DNA of 64,000 bases from an uncultured Prevotellaceae bacterium (GCA_900316285.1 ONCG01000015.1:62001-126000), one strand, 5' to 3'. Counted from the stretch's first letter, positions 8,203 to 16,725 are shown. Translations and numbers: made by a program. Notes: generated by a model not told the origin, from the sequence alone.

Positions 8203-9495
8203 GTGAAATCCTCATACTACACACTACTCTTTCTGCTCTCTCTGATTTGCTCTACGTCGCTGGCTCAACCGACGGCAGAGCCGACATCCGACTCTATCAT
8301 CGTGGAACAGCTGCGGCAGGAAGGGGTGACCTTCTCTCATAACAACCGCATCCGACTGCTCATCAGCGGACAGGAGAAGTTCGACGATATGTTTCAGGCC
8401 ATCAGCGAAGCGCGCAGCAGCATCCACCTGGAGTATTTCAACTTCCGCAACGACTCCATCGCCATGCTGCTCTTCAACCTGCTGGCAGAAAAGGCGGCAC
8501 AGGGCGTAGAGGTGCGGGCACTCTACGATGCTTTCGGCAACTCCTCCAACAACCGACCACTGAAGAACCGGCATATCCGTAAACTACGCAGCCAGGGCAT
8601 CCAAATCTATGAGTTCGACCCGCTGAACTTCCCATGGATTAACCATGTCTTTAGCCGCGACCATCGCAAAATCGTCGTCATCGACGGACAGATTGCCTAT
8701 ACCGGTGGCATGAACGTTGCCGACTACTACATCAATGGCACAAAGCAGGTGGGCTCGTGGCGCGACATGCACTGCCGCATAGAAGGCGACGAGGTTAACA
8801 CGCTGCAACGAATCTTCATGCAGATATGGGAGAAGACCACTGGCGAGCGACTGCAGGGGGCGAAGTATTATTATGGCCAATACACCGCACCCTATTTCAC
8901 CCCCATCGATAGTATCGACACCAATGCCTTACCCCCGTCGCCCCCGGCACAGGCAGGCATCATCAACCGCGAGCCGGAGAAGACGAATCGCATCATCCGC
9001 TCGTTCTATTATCATGCCATCGACGATGCAAAGGATAGCATCAAACTCATCAACCCATACCTCACCCTGAACCGCAAGCTGAAGCGCAAGCTTCGCGAGG
9101 CAGCCGAACGAGGAGTGAAGGTGGAGATCATGGCATCCACCCATAGCGACATCCCGCTCACTCCCGACTGCATGTTCTACAACTTGCACCATCTCATGAA
9201 GAAAGGTGTGGAGGTATGGATGTACGAGCCGGGCTTCCATCACACGAAGGTGATCATGGTCGACGGACGCTTCTGCACCGTAGGTAGTGCGAACCTCAAC
9301 GCTCGTTCATTGCGTTGGGACTATGAAGAAAATGCTGTCATCATCGACCGACACATCACCCAGCAGCTCTGCGACCTTTTCGATGCCGACAAGCGCGACT
9401 CCTTCCGCCTGACGCCCGACACGTGGAACCAGTTCCGCACCCCCTGGCAGAAGTTCCGCGGGTGGTTCGCCCATCTCCTCGCCCCATTCTTGTAA
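8203..9495 (+). CDS. Phospholipase D family protein, probable cardiolipin synthase
   Basis: 430 residues with two HKD motifs, DHRKIVVIDG (about residue 151) and HHTKVIMVDG (about 347), each followed by a GS/GGMN segment. These are the two catalytic halves of bacterial cardiolipin synthases and related PLD enzymes. Unlike classical Cls with two N-terminal membrane helices, it begins with a cleavable-looking signal (ICSTSLAQ), so it may act in the periplasm. The start is GTG 8203, only 16 bp after kdsD; no suitable ATG exists before the conserved region. Family is certain; whether it makes cardiolipin is inferred. Confidence 0.85.
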   Translation: MKSSYYTLLFLLSLICSTSLAQPTAEPTSDSIIVEQLRQEGVTFSHNNRIRLLISGQEKFDDMFQAISEARSSIHLEYFNFRNDSIAMLLFNLLAEKAAQGVEVRALYDAFGNSSNNRPLKNRHIRKLRSQGIQIYEFDPLNFPWINHVFSRDHRKIVVIDGQIAYTGGMNVADYYINGTKQVGSWRDMHCRIEGDEVNTLQRIFMQIWEKTTGERLQGAKYYYGQYTAPYFTPIDSIDTNALPPSPPAQAGIINREPEKTNRIIRSFYYHAIDDAKDSIKLINPYLTLNRKLKRKLREAAERGVKVEIMASTHSDIPLTPDCMFYNLHHLMKKGVEVWMYEPGFHHTKVIMVDGRFCTVGSANLNARSLRWDYEENAVIIDRHITQQLCDLFDADKRDSFRLTPDTWNQFRTPWQKFRGWFAHLLAPFL

Positions 9496-9597
9496 TGTTT
9501 TTTCTTCTTTCGTGACACAACCAACGGGAGCGTGTCAAAATAGAGAAAGGAATCGTTTTGTAGTCCCCTCCTCGCGCAAAGAGGGGCTATAGGCATC

Positions 9598-9783
9598 GGC
9601 CTGAAAGGCCAACAGCTATCAGCCCAGGGCAACGCCCTGGGTACAAGGCATGCAAGTAATGTCGCCCTGAAAGGGCAAAAGCTCTGGTTATCAATGCTTT
9701 TGCCCTTTCGGGGCGATTTCTGTTACAACATAAAAAACCCAGGGCGATGCCCTGGGCTATGTGCTTGTTGGCCTTTCAGGCCG
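9598..9783. repeat. Long nested palindrome between convergent genes
   Basis: Two imperfect inverted arms of about 85 bp each contain three short hairpins in mirrored order: GGCCTGAAAGGCC, CCCAGGG-CAAC-GCCCTGGG-like, and GCCCTGAAAGGGC on the left; GCCCTTTCGGGGC, CCCAGGGCGATGCCCTGGG and GGCCTTTCAGGCC on the right. It fills most of the 295-bp space between genes ending at 9495 and 9791. No coding potential was seen. Confidence 0.8.
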
Positions 9784-9790
9784 TCCTCCA

Positions 9791-10771
9791 TCACCCCTTC
9801 TTCAACAACCCAATGCATTCCTCGAGCAAGGCACGATCGAAGTCGTCCTTGGTGATGTCGAGCAGGCGGTGCAGCTCTTCCATGCAGAGTTTGAGCTCGT
9901 CATCGGTTAGCGAGGCATGCTCCTTCTTGCAATGCTCGAGCAGGCTGGTCAGGTAATACGTGACATCCTTGCCTTGTTTGACTGCTTTTCGATAGCCGCG
10001 CGTCTGCATGCGGAAGAGGTAGAGCCAAGGCTGCAGCGACGACTGGCTCGACGATGCGGCAAGGCTGTCGGCCAACAGTCCGAAGTCACCCAGGCGAAGG
10101 TCGGCAAGTACCGAGCCCACATCGCCCAGTGTCTGTCCGAGATTCGAGAAATCAAGGCCTTTCAGCGTTTCCTCGTAACGTCTAATCGCATCCGGTGCCG
10201 AACCAATCGTCTTTGCACGGGTAATCGTGACCGAACGTTTCTGCGGAATAGGACCATAGACCACATAGAGCGTTCCCGTAATCGTCTTGCCGTCCTTTGC
10301 ATCTTTGGCCCACTCCATGGCATAGACCGTGCGGTTTATCGGCTTGCCTTCTTCAGCAGTCTGCTTATCGGCAAAGGCCATCACGACATAGTTCATGTTT
10401 TTGCCAACACCCACTGAAATCTCGTTTCCTATCAAGATAGGCTGCGGAGAACGGCCGTTGCCCGTGTGAGAAAATTCATTATACGAGGCTTCGCGGTCGC
10501 GGTCGAAAGCCGCACACAGCTTGTCGATAAGGTTTTTCTTACTGGCATCGAGCGAAAAGTCAATGCCCTCGGTGCGCTCTTTGAGCTGACCCGTAGCGGG
10601 ATCGGTTTCGCGGCTGCGACTCTCAGAGATGGTCACGGCCTTTTCGCTTTTGAAACTGGCGAACGCGGCTTCGATGTTCTTTTGTGCAAAAGAGCCAGAG
10701 GCCACGACGAGCAGGACAGCTGCAGCGGCGAGCCTGCGAGGAAATGTGGAATTTGTTTTCATCTTTTTCAT
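9791..10771 (-). CDS. Secreted protein of unknown function, third gene of an ECF sigma operon
   Basis: 326 residues with a signal peptide ending GSFAQ (about residue 30). The mature part is soluble-looking. It has no motif I recognise; VYAMEWAKDAKDGKT and TGTLYVVYGPI look like beta-structure, and the C-terminal 60 residues are Leu/Glu-rich and helical. It lies 69 bp after a membrane anti-sigma-like gene and an ECF sigma factor, so it is probably a target or sensor of that system. Start MKKMKTN; the Met at residue 4 is an alternative. Confidence 0.75.
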   Translation of the reverse strand: MKKMKTNSTFPRRLAAAAVLLVVASGSFAQKNIEAAFASFKSEKAVTISESRSRETDPATGQLKERTEGIDFSLDASKKNLIDKLCAAFDRDREASYNEFSHTGNGRSPQPILIGNEISVGVGKNMNYVVMAFADKQTAEEGKPINRTVYAMEWAKDAKDGKTITGTLYVVYGPIPQKRSVTITRAKTIGSAPDAIRRYEETLKGLDFSNLGQTLGDVGSVLADLRLGDFGLLADSLAASSSQSSLQPWLYLFRMQTRGYRKAVKQGKDVTYYLTSLLEHCKKEHASLTDDELKLCMEELHRLLDITKDDFDRALLEECIGLLKKG

Positions 10772-10840
10772 TGTTTTATTTATTTGTTGGAATCATGTTT
10801 CTGAATTCATTGGAATCATCATTCTAAATGCATAGTCGGT

Positions 10841-11599
10841 CTACAACTCGCGAACCATCGTCGTAGGGATGATGGCATAGGCACCGTTTTCATCGGTAGC
10901 CAGATGCAGAAGATTGCCATCGTCGGGCAACAGCTCATAGACAGCTTCAACCACATCGTTATGAATCGCCAATCGCTGTGCCTCACGCAGCTCCTCGAAA
11001 GACGGATCAGCAGTCGGCTCCGACGACACAGGATGTTCTGCTGCTTGCTCTTCTACTGGAATTCGGGCAGTCGCCCCTTGCGGTTTACGGTTCGTTTTCC
11101 TTCCATGAGGGCCATCGCCCATCGACTTACTGCGAGACGCAACAACCACAGCTTTTCTGCTTTGCAATTCGTCGGGAGTAGCAATGGGAGCGGATGGCGT
11201 ATTCACCTTTCTCGCAATGGGCTGCTGACGAACGTGAGTCATGGTAACTTGAGTTGGTTTCTCTTGTCGGAAGTGATGGAAAGAAACCGCCATTCCTACC
11301 AGTATCAACAGGGAGGCAGCAGCCGTTAACCACCACCGGAACGGGCGACGACCCACAGAGGGCGATGCCGAAAGCAACCCTGACGCAACTTCCTCCTGCT
11401 GGGCATAGTCGATGTGTTCCATGCCCTGATCAAAGTAACGGAACATCGTGCGAAAGTCCTCCCACTCGGCTGGCAAGTCGGCAGCAGAACGGAAGTAGTC
11501 GGCAAGGATTTGCTCTTCTTCAAGGGTGCTATCACCTTGCAAGAATCGGTCGAGCAAACGAGCGATATATTTCTGATTATCAATGGGTTTCATAGACAT
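10841..11599 (-). CDS. Single-pass membrane protein, probable anti-sigma factor
   Basis: 252 residues. The N-terminal about 80 residues (IARLLDRFLQGDSTLEEEQ) resemble the cytoplasmic sigma-binding region of Bacteroidota anti-sigma proteins. One membrane helix follows (WWLTAAASLLILVGMAVSF, about 86-104), then a low-complexity extracytoplasmic tail rich in Pro, Ser, Ala and Arg. It starts 9 bp after the ECF sigma gene, the usual arrangement for a cognate pair. A zinc-binding HxxxCxxC motif is absent, so it is not a classical ZAS protein. The inhibitory role is inferred from context. Confidence 0.72.
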   Translation of the reverse strand: MSMKPIDNQKYIARLLDRFLQGDSTLEEEQILADYFRSAADLPAEWEDFRTMFRYFDQGMEHIDYAQQEEVASGLLSASPSVGRRPFRWWLTAAASLLILVGMAVSFHHFRQEKPTQVTMTHVRQQPIARKVNTPSAPIATPDELQSRKAVVVASRSKSMGDGPHGRKTNRKPQGATARIPVEEQAAEHPVSSEPTADPSFEELREAQRLAIHNDVVEAVYELLPDDGNLLHLATDENGAYAIIPTTMVREL

Positions 11600-11608
11600 G
11601 AGAGAATG

Positions 11609-12112
11609 TTATAATGGTGATTGATTTCTTTTCTTGATTTCTTCTAACAGCTTACGACGGGCACGAGAGAGCAACGTACGAACAGATGCCTCGCTGATGC
11701 CTAGCAAACGAGAGATTTCGACACTGGAGCGGTGTTCCACCTGCCGCATATAGAGAACGGCATGTTGTGTCGACGGCAACTGGCTGAGACGCTGTTGCAG
11801 CCATTCGTCATCCTCACGCTCCACCAACTGTTGGGAAGGATCGGCACCTACCTTATCACACTGTTCCTGCCCTGTGAGGGGAAGCAGAGGCTGTCGCCTG
11901 TGCAGGTTATAGGTGAGTCGGCGGGCCGCTTGAACGGCAACTGCCTCCAGCGAACGGTAGCGGTCGAGCTCGCGGCGCAACTGCCAGAGATGCAACATCA
12001 CATCTTGTGCGATGTCTTCGGCTTCGGCGTGTCCCGCCCCATAGCTGCGGCTGGCATCTACAGCCTTCTGCCTGAGCTGGCGGGCTTGCTGTTCAAATTC
12101 GCTGTCGGTCAT
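11609..12112 (-). CDS. ECF-type RNA polymerase sigma factor
   Basis: 167 residues. Region 2 includes AEAEDIAQDVMLHLWQLR; region 4 includes SSVEISRLLGISEASVRTLLSRARRK, the helix-turn-helix that reads the -35 element. Length is normal for group 4 sigma factors. It is the first gene of a three-gene run with an anti-sigma-like membrane protein and a secreted protein, so it probably answers an envelope signal. No standard TAnnTTTG box is evident upstream, which is compatible with self-directed transcription but not proof of it. Confidence 0.9.
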   Translation of the reverse strand: MTDSEFEQQARQLRQKAVDASRSYGAGHAEAEDIAQDVMLHLWQLRRELDRYRSLEAVAVQAARRLTYNLHRRQPLLPLTGQEQCDKVGADPSQQLVEREDDEWLQQRLSQLPSTQHAVLYMRQVEHRSSVEISRLLGISEASVRTLLSRARRKLLEEIKKRNQSPL

Positions 12113-12295
12113 AGGTCTCTTTTTCTTAACGCTTCACACTTACAAGACACTTATCACCCCAATTTGCAACAGCCGTTAACAATATTTATGCATTTTGTTA
12201 GGCAATATTATTGAACTTGGCCCAATAGAGCACTGAAAGTGTGACAGAATACAGGTAGGCGGTGAATCGTAGGGACGAAGGCCGAAGGCCTGGCC

Positions 12296-12459
12296 AGAAT
12301 ATAGACAGGTGGTGTAGCGAAGCGAAACCCCTGCTAAGCGAGTTATATACAAGCCAAACCCCGATGGGGTGACAGAAATTCTGTCGGGCCTTCGGCACTT
12401 GTACTTTTATATCCTTTTTAGCAGGGGTTTCGCTTCGCTACACCACCTGCCTATATTCT
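12296..12459. repeat. 42-bp inverted repeat enclosing an 80-bp core
   Basis: Arms 12296-12337 and 12418-12459 are complementary with a single mismatch and contain the inner palindrome AGCGAAGCGAAACCCC. The core holds a second hairpin set (CCCCGATGGGG; CCGAAGGC-type). It looks like a small non-autonomous element or a strong structured RNA/terminator. Confidence 0.8.
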
Positions 12460-12488
12460 TTACGCCCCGTCGGGGCTTTTATGCAGCA

Positions 12489-12774
12489 GGAACACTGCTT
12501 TCGTGCAACTGGAACACTGCTTTCGTGCAACTGGAACACTGCTCTGATGACACGAGAGCAATACTCCCATTTAGCAAATCAACTGATTTTGTTCAGTAAA
12601 TTAACTTAATTTGATGAGTAAATTAACTTAATTTGATGAGTAAATTAACTTAATTTGCTAAGTAAAATAACTTAATTTACTGAATAAAATAACTTAATTT
12701 ACTGCACAAATTAAGCCCGCATCACTAGAGCATTGAGGTAGCATCACTAAAGCAATGAAAATGCTTCACAAAAG
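12489..12774. repeat. 22-bp periodic array with drifting unit sequence
   Basis: Thirteen consecutive 22-bp units in exact register. Units 1-3 share GGAACACTGCT. Units 6-8 share TTAACTTAATTTG, and 9-10 share AACTTAATTTACTG. Units 11-13 read CACTAGAGCATTG, CACTAAAGCAATG and CACAAAAGCATTG. Many units keep a small central palindrome, for example AAATTAACTTAATTT, AAATCAACTGATTT and GAGCAATACTC, although the bases change. A related array is at 55033-55240. Confidence 0.85.
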
Positions 12775-12908
12775 CATTGTTTAAAGCGGATGAAAACTGT
12801 GTGTTATAGAGAGAAAGATGTGAGATAAAGAGACAAAAACAATGAGATAGCAGAAAGAAGATATCTTCCCACTATCAACAATCAACTGCTTAGTGAATAA
12901 ATGATGTG

Positions 12909-13508
12909 CTAGATTTTGTTGATATCTACGTAACCGTGCATCACGGCATAGATAGTCAGGGCGGAGACACTCTTCATGCCGAGCTTCTCCATGATGTTCT
13001 TGCGATGCGTGATCACCGTCGTCAGACCGATGTTCAGCTGGTCGGCAATCTCCTTGTTGATATACCCTTGCACGATAAGTGCCAGCACCTCTATCTCACG
13101 ATCGGTGAGTACCTGTGCGCGCAAGGCACGGGGCAGCGGCGGCAGGTTCTTGCCACCTGCATGGGCCTGATGACCCAGCATCAGCAACGAGCGTACCAGT
13201 ATGTTCTCCGGCACATTGATGCAAAGCGAATGGAAATCCTTCAGTTGCGTGCTTGGGTCGTTCGACATCGTGAGCACAATGGTCTTGCGCCGGTGTTCCA
13301 AGAAGAAGCTACGGTTCTCGAGCACAAGATTCATCGCAACAAAAAAGTGGTAATAGTTATCTGGGCCGTTTGCTTCCAACTCTGCAAACGAGCCGAATGT
13401 GTCGACCGTCATGATCGGCATCACATTCTGCAACAGCTGATTCAATCCTATTGTAGCCAGCGTGTTCGGGTCTACGATAGCCAGGCGTGGCCTTCCGTCG
13501 TTAATCAT
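12909..13508 (-). CDS. LuxR-family transcription factor with degenerate receiver-like domain
   Basis: 199 residues. The N-terminal part (RLAIVDPNTLATIGLNQLL) looks like a response-regulator receiver. At the beta-3 position where the phosphorylated Asp should be there is VAMNLVLEN, with no Asp, so it may not be phosphorylated. The C-terminal GerE/LuxR helix-turn-helix is complete (LTDREIEVLALIVQGYINK, then TTVITHRKNIMEKLG). The C-terminal 65 residues are closely similar to the hemerythrin-LuxR protein at 25585. Start 13508 is set by the promoter at 13528-13558. No cognate kinase is adjacent. Confidence 0.85.
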   Translation of the reverse strand: MINDGRPRLAIVDPNTLATIGLNQLLQNVMPIMTVDTFGSFAELEANGPDNYYHFFVAMNLVLENRSFFLEHRRKTIVLTMSNDPSTQLKDFHSLCINVPENILVRSLLMLGHQAHAGGKNLPPLPRALRAQVLTDREIEVLALIVQGYINKEIADQLNIGLTTVITHRKNIMEKLGMKSVSALTIYAVMHGYVDINKI

Positions 13509-13527
13509 AACTATTCCTTTTCGCTGG

Positions 13528-13558
13528 CAAAGATACAAATAAATGAGAACAATACAAA
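13528..13558 (-). promoter_or_regulatory. Promoter of the LuxR-type gene
   Basis: Minus strand TTTG (13558-13555), 19 bp, TATCTTTG (13535-13528), 20 bp before ATG 13508. It excludes the longer in-frame extension to 13673. Confidence 0.75.
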
Positions 13559-13649
13559 ACAAAAAGCCGTTTTTGTTTATATTGTCGAATAAAAGTATCT
13601 TCGGCGGAGCCAGAGATACAAAAAAAAGTGGAATAATATAGCAGATGGC

Positions 13650-13880
13650 ACAAGGACCTCGAAGAGGTCGCACTATGGTAACCGCAGGTCTTGACCTGCG
13701 GAATAAAGAACTCTAATATATGCCCTCGTCCCCAAGGGGGACGCACAACAACTGGAATGCCGTTTCGTCTGCTTAATGATGTGCGACCCCTTTGGGGTCG
13801 GGTGTCTGGGGAGATGTCATCCACCGCAGGTCAAGACCTGCGGTTACGCACATGAGACCCCGTTGGGGTCTTTCATCAGG
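13650..13880. repeat. Cluster of nested palindromes
   Basis: The hairpin CCGCAGGTC-TTGACCTGCGG (near 13681) recurs inverted near 13822 as CCGCAGGTCAAGACCTGCGG, each joined to GTAAC/GTTAC. Between and around them are GACCTCGAAGAGGTC, GTCCCCAAGGGGGAC, CGACCCCTTTGGGGTCG and GACCCCGTTGGGGTC. The 455-bp gap 13509-13963 otherwise holds only the LuxR promoter and AT-rich sequence. Confidence 0.75.
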
Positions 13881-13963
13881 CTGTTTATGCCAACAGATTT
13901 ATTATTACCACAAAAAAAGTCCAATCCGCTCATGCGAACTGAACTTTTTTCGTTTCTACTATC

Positions 13964-14431
13964 TTATTTCTTCCAGAAACGCGAGGTGATGTCCTCCATT
14001 TCGCCACCTGCTCCGATGCGATAGAGCCGTTGGTTGGTGGTGGGTTTCGTGAGAGGACCCAGATGAGCAATGTAAGGACCAATCTTGATATAGTCGAAAT
14101 GGCTACGATCGATGCGCGGCGAGATGCGCAGACGTCCACTATACCACGCCACTTTGTAGCCTGGGTGGCGTTCACGGATATACTGCGCCAACGCATCGAC
14201 GGTTTCTGGTTCGGCATCACCACCCATCAGCGCAATGCAGGTGATGTCGCCACCGAATTCCTTCACAAAGCCATCGATTGCCAAGGCATCGAGAGGTTCA
14301 CCGATGTCCTCAGCCAGATAAGCGCTGTGGCACCCTGGACAATGGCAGGGACAGCGCGAGATATTCACTGAGAGCGTCGTCTCGTCAGGGATTTCCTGAA
14401 AGACGACGCCCGTGTTTACATACTTCAGCAC
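13964..14431 (-). CDS. nrdG: Anaerobic ribonucleotide reductase activating protein
   Basis: 155 residues. A radical-SAM enzyme that installs the glycyl radical on NrdD without oxygen. The cluster-binding motif is CPCHCPGC (C-x3-C-x2-C), and the SAM-binding GGD (LMGGDAEPE) follows. Length is typical. It lies 64 bp downstream of nrdD and is probably co-transcribed. The gap carries a CAATTATCAATT-type microrepeat. Confidence 0.93.
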   Translation of the reverse strand: MLKYVNTGVVFQEIPDETTLSVNISRCPCHCPGCHSAYLAEDIGEPLDALAIDGFVKEFGGDITCIALMGGDAEPETVDALAQYIRERHPGYKVAWYSGRLRISPRIDRSHFDYIKIGPYIAHLGPLTKPTTNQRLYRIGAGGEMEDITSRFWKK

Positions 14432-14436
14432 GTTAG

Positions 14437-14495
14437 TTTCTTTTCAACTGGCAACTGTCAATTATCAATTGTCAATTATCAACTATCAATTAACC
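14437..14495. repeat. CAATTATCAATTGTCAATT-type microrepeat
   Basis: Low-complexity run of TCAATT/TCAACT units filling the nrdD-nrdG gap. The same text recurs at 29353-29389 and 47760-47780, and inside coding sequence at about 32841-32880. Confidence 0.7.
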
Positions 14496-16604
14496 TTACG
14501 CCTCCACGAGTTTCTCCTTACCGGCATAGTAGCGGCGATGTTCCTCTTGCTGGCGGGGCAGCGAGAAGTTGCTGACGCGCTTCAGGTAACCGATGATGCG
14601 GGTCATGTAGTCAACATTCTTCGAGCCGCACACCGGGCACTCGTGCAGGTAGCGCTTGTCGATGTGACCGCAGTCGTTGCAGAGCGTGTTGGGAATGTTG
14701 AACGTGAAGTAGTTGCATCCCTCCTTGGCAGCCACGCACAGCAGCTGGCGATACTGCGTCTTCGAGAGGTGCTCCTCCAGGTTCATATGCAGGGCAGAGC
14801 CACCCGTGAGGTGCTGGATGTAGGGAGCGCCGTGCATCTTGAACTTGTCGATGATGTTCAGCGACTCGTCCTCCACCACGTAGAAGTAGCTGTTGTAGCA
14901 ATCACGCGGCACGAAGTAGCCGTCCTCGCGGTCCCACTTAGCATGCTTCACACCGACGTTCTCGGCAGGAATCATCTCGCAGTTGAAGAGCACGTCCTTC
15001 GTGCGATACTCCTTGTTCTTCTTCTCCACAAGACCCAAAATCTCCTGAACGAAGGCCAGATACTGCGGGTTGTCGGTGATCTGCAGACCCATAAACTCAG
15101 CAGCCTCCACCATACCGTTGATACCGATGGTCAGGTACTGACGACCGATGTTGATGTAACCGGCATCGAACAGCGGCAGCATACCATGAGCCTGCAGCTC
15201 CTTCAGGTTCTCGTTGTAGGCGAGCTGCACCTTGTGGCAGAGGTCGATGACGTGTGTGAGGAACTCGCGATAGTCCTTACCGTTGTTCACAGCATACTGG
15301 ATGCAGCGGTTCAGGTTCACCGTGAGCACGCTCTTCGAACCCGTCGACACACCGCCGGCACCAAGCGTGTAGCTGAAACCGTTGTCCTGAATCTCGTTGC
15401 GCAGGCGGCAGCAGCTCGACAGCGAGTCGGCATTGTCGCTCATGTAGGTGAAGAACGAGTGGCCCTCGGAATACATCTCTGCTGTGAAGTCAGCCCACTC
15501 CTTGTCCACGCAGTCGCCGTCATGAGTCAGCAGAGCCATCGTCTCAACAGGGAATGTCAGCACGGTCTTCGTGCGCTCCTTGTTGAACCACTTCATGAAA
15601 CGCTTCTGCAGCCATGAAAGGCCTTCCCAATCGGGACGCGAACCATCGGGGAAGTAGAACTCACCGAAGAGACTCTCAAAGTAGGGTTTATCGTAGTAGG
15701 CCACATTCCAGAACACGGCCTGATAGTTGCGGGCACCAGTGGGCTGGTTCAGCGAGTAGACAATCTGCTCGAAATAGTCGGTGATGACCTTGTCGATAGA
15801 ACGCTGCTTCAGCGAGAGATCAACCACGCGATCGGGATCCTTATAGTAGTCCGTACCGTATTCCTTACCGATGAAGTAGTTCATGTACATCAAGAACTCA
15901 GGCGTAGCGCAAGCACCGCTAAGCATTGAGCTCACCATGAACACCATGTTCACAAACCCGCCGCAGAACGACTTCAGGTTGGTAGGAGCCGTAGAGTTGC
16001 CGCCAATGCTCGTTGTGCCACCGATGAGCCACGGATACATCGTGATCGAAGCACAGTAGTTGGCCAGCGAGGTCTCGTCGTTCTTATATATAAAGTGGTG
16101 GGTGAGCATGTCGATATATTCGTCGGACATGGGCTTGCCGTACATCTTTTTGATGCGGTCGGTAAGCAGTCGGCGGTTCAAACGAATGAAACTTGCCTTG
16201 GGTAATTCGCCGATGAGTGTTGCAATATTCTTATGTTCCACGTTGGCATTGGCGTCATACTTCGAACCCGTTGCTGCATTAGCGGCATCACAGTAGTCTG
16301 ACAAAAATTTCAACTTCTCCAATGTCTCGCGATCTTCGGTGTGCTGCTGACGATAGAGCATGAACGACTTCGCAACCTGGTAGTAGCCTTCGCGCATTAG
16401 CGCCTCTTCCACCTGGTTCTGGATGTCCTCCACCTTGATGTCTTCTTGAAGCTGTAAGTGGCTGAGTATCTTATAGATACTGCCAAGATCCACAGGCATG
16501 TCAACACTCTCGAATGCCTTCACGATGGCATTCATAATCTTGTCTAAAGAGAAACGGTCTTTCGTGCCGTCACGTTTGGTAATCGTAAAGTTTTTTATTT
16601 CCAT
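14496..16604 (-). CDS. nrdD: Anaerobic ribonucleoside-triphosphate reductase
   Basis: 702 residues. Reduces ribonucleotides to deoxyribonucleotides under anoxia using a glycyl radical. An N-terminal ATP-cone (about 1-95; ITKRDGTKDRFSLDKIMNAI) gives allosteric control. The C-terminus has the zinc-type cysteines CNDC and CPVC, followed by RIIGYL with the likely radical glycine near residue 672. nrdG follows. Transcription probably starts near 16719, giving an unusually long leader of about 115 nt with an inverted repeat. Confidence 0.95.
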   Translation of the reverse strand: MEIKNFTITKRDGTKDRFSLDKIMNAIVKAFESVDMPVDLGSIYKILSHLQLQEDIKVEDIQNQVEEALMREGYYQVAKSFMLYRQQHTEDRETLEKLKFLSDYCDAANAATGSKYDANANVEHKNIATLIGELPKASFIRLNRRLLTDRIKKMYGKPMSDEYIDMLTHHFIYKNDETSLANYCASITMYPWLIGGTTSIGGNSTAPTNLKSFCGGFVNMVFMVSSMLSGACATPEFLMYMNYFIGKEYGTDYYKDPDRVVDLSLKQRSIDKVITDYFEQIVYSLNQPTGARNYQAVFWNVAYYDKPYFESLFGEFYFPDGSRPDWEGLSWLQKRFMKWFNKERTKTVLTFPVETMALLTHDGDCVDKEWADFTAEMYSEGHSFFTYMSDNADSLSSCCRLRNEIQDNGFSYTLGAGGVSTGSKSVLTVNLNRCIQYAVNNGKDYREFLTHVIDLCHKVQLAYNENLKELQAHGMLPLFDAGYINIGRQYLTIGINGMVEAAEFMGLQITDNPQYLAFVQEILGLVEKKNKEYRTKDVLFNCEMIPAENVGVKHAKWDREDGYFVPRDCYNSYFYVVEDESLNIIDKFKMHGAPYIQHLTGGSALHMNLEEHLSKTQYRQLLCVAAKEGCNYFTFNIPNTLCNDCGHIDKRYLHECPVCGSKNVDYMTRIIGYLKRVSNFSLPRQQEEHRRYYAGKEKLVEA

Positions 16605-16619
16605 TGCGGTTTAGGTTTT

Positions 16620-16657
16620 GGAAAACTTTTGGGCGGATATTTTCTGAAAAGTTTTCC
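16620..16657 (-). promoter_or_regulatory. Inverted repeat in the nrdD leader
   Basis: GGAAAACTTTT (16620-16630) and AAAAGTTTTCC (16647-16657) are exact inverted 11-mers separated by 16 bp, 16 bp upstream of the nrdD ATG. A third related TTTTGGAAAA follows at about 16660. It could be an operator or an RNA hairpin. Confidence 0.5.
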
Positions 16658-16725
16658 GTTTTGGAAAATCTTCTCTTCATGGTCCTCCTTTCAAGTTTTC
16701 TTTTCTGTTAATTCTATTGCGACTG

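Larger units (their letters stand above)
12113..12908. other. 796-bp non-coding region, rich in repeats
   Basis: No gene is supported. Contents in order: the sigma-gene upstream sequence, a 42-bp inverted repeat (12296/12418), a CCCCG...CGGGG hairpin near 12465-12476, a 22-bp periodic array (12489-12774), then AT-rich sequence up to the 3' end of the LuxR-type gene. Confidence 0.8.

Noticed and set aside
14412-15617. 401-residue open frame on the + strand opposite nrdD
   Set aside because: Antisense shadow of a well-supported nrdD; no signal, domain or start context. Val/Leu/His-rich composition is typical of reverse reading.
16620-16657. Riboswitch in the nrdD leader
   Set aside because: Only one simple inverted repeat; no conserved core of a known riboswitch class was recognised.
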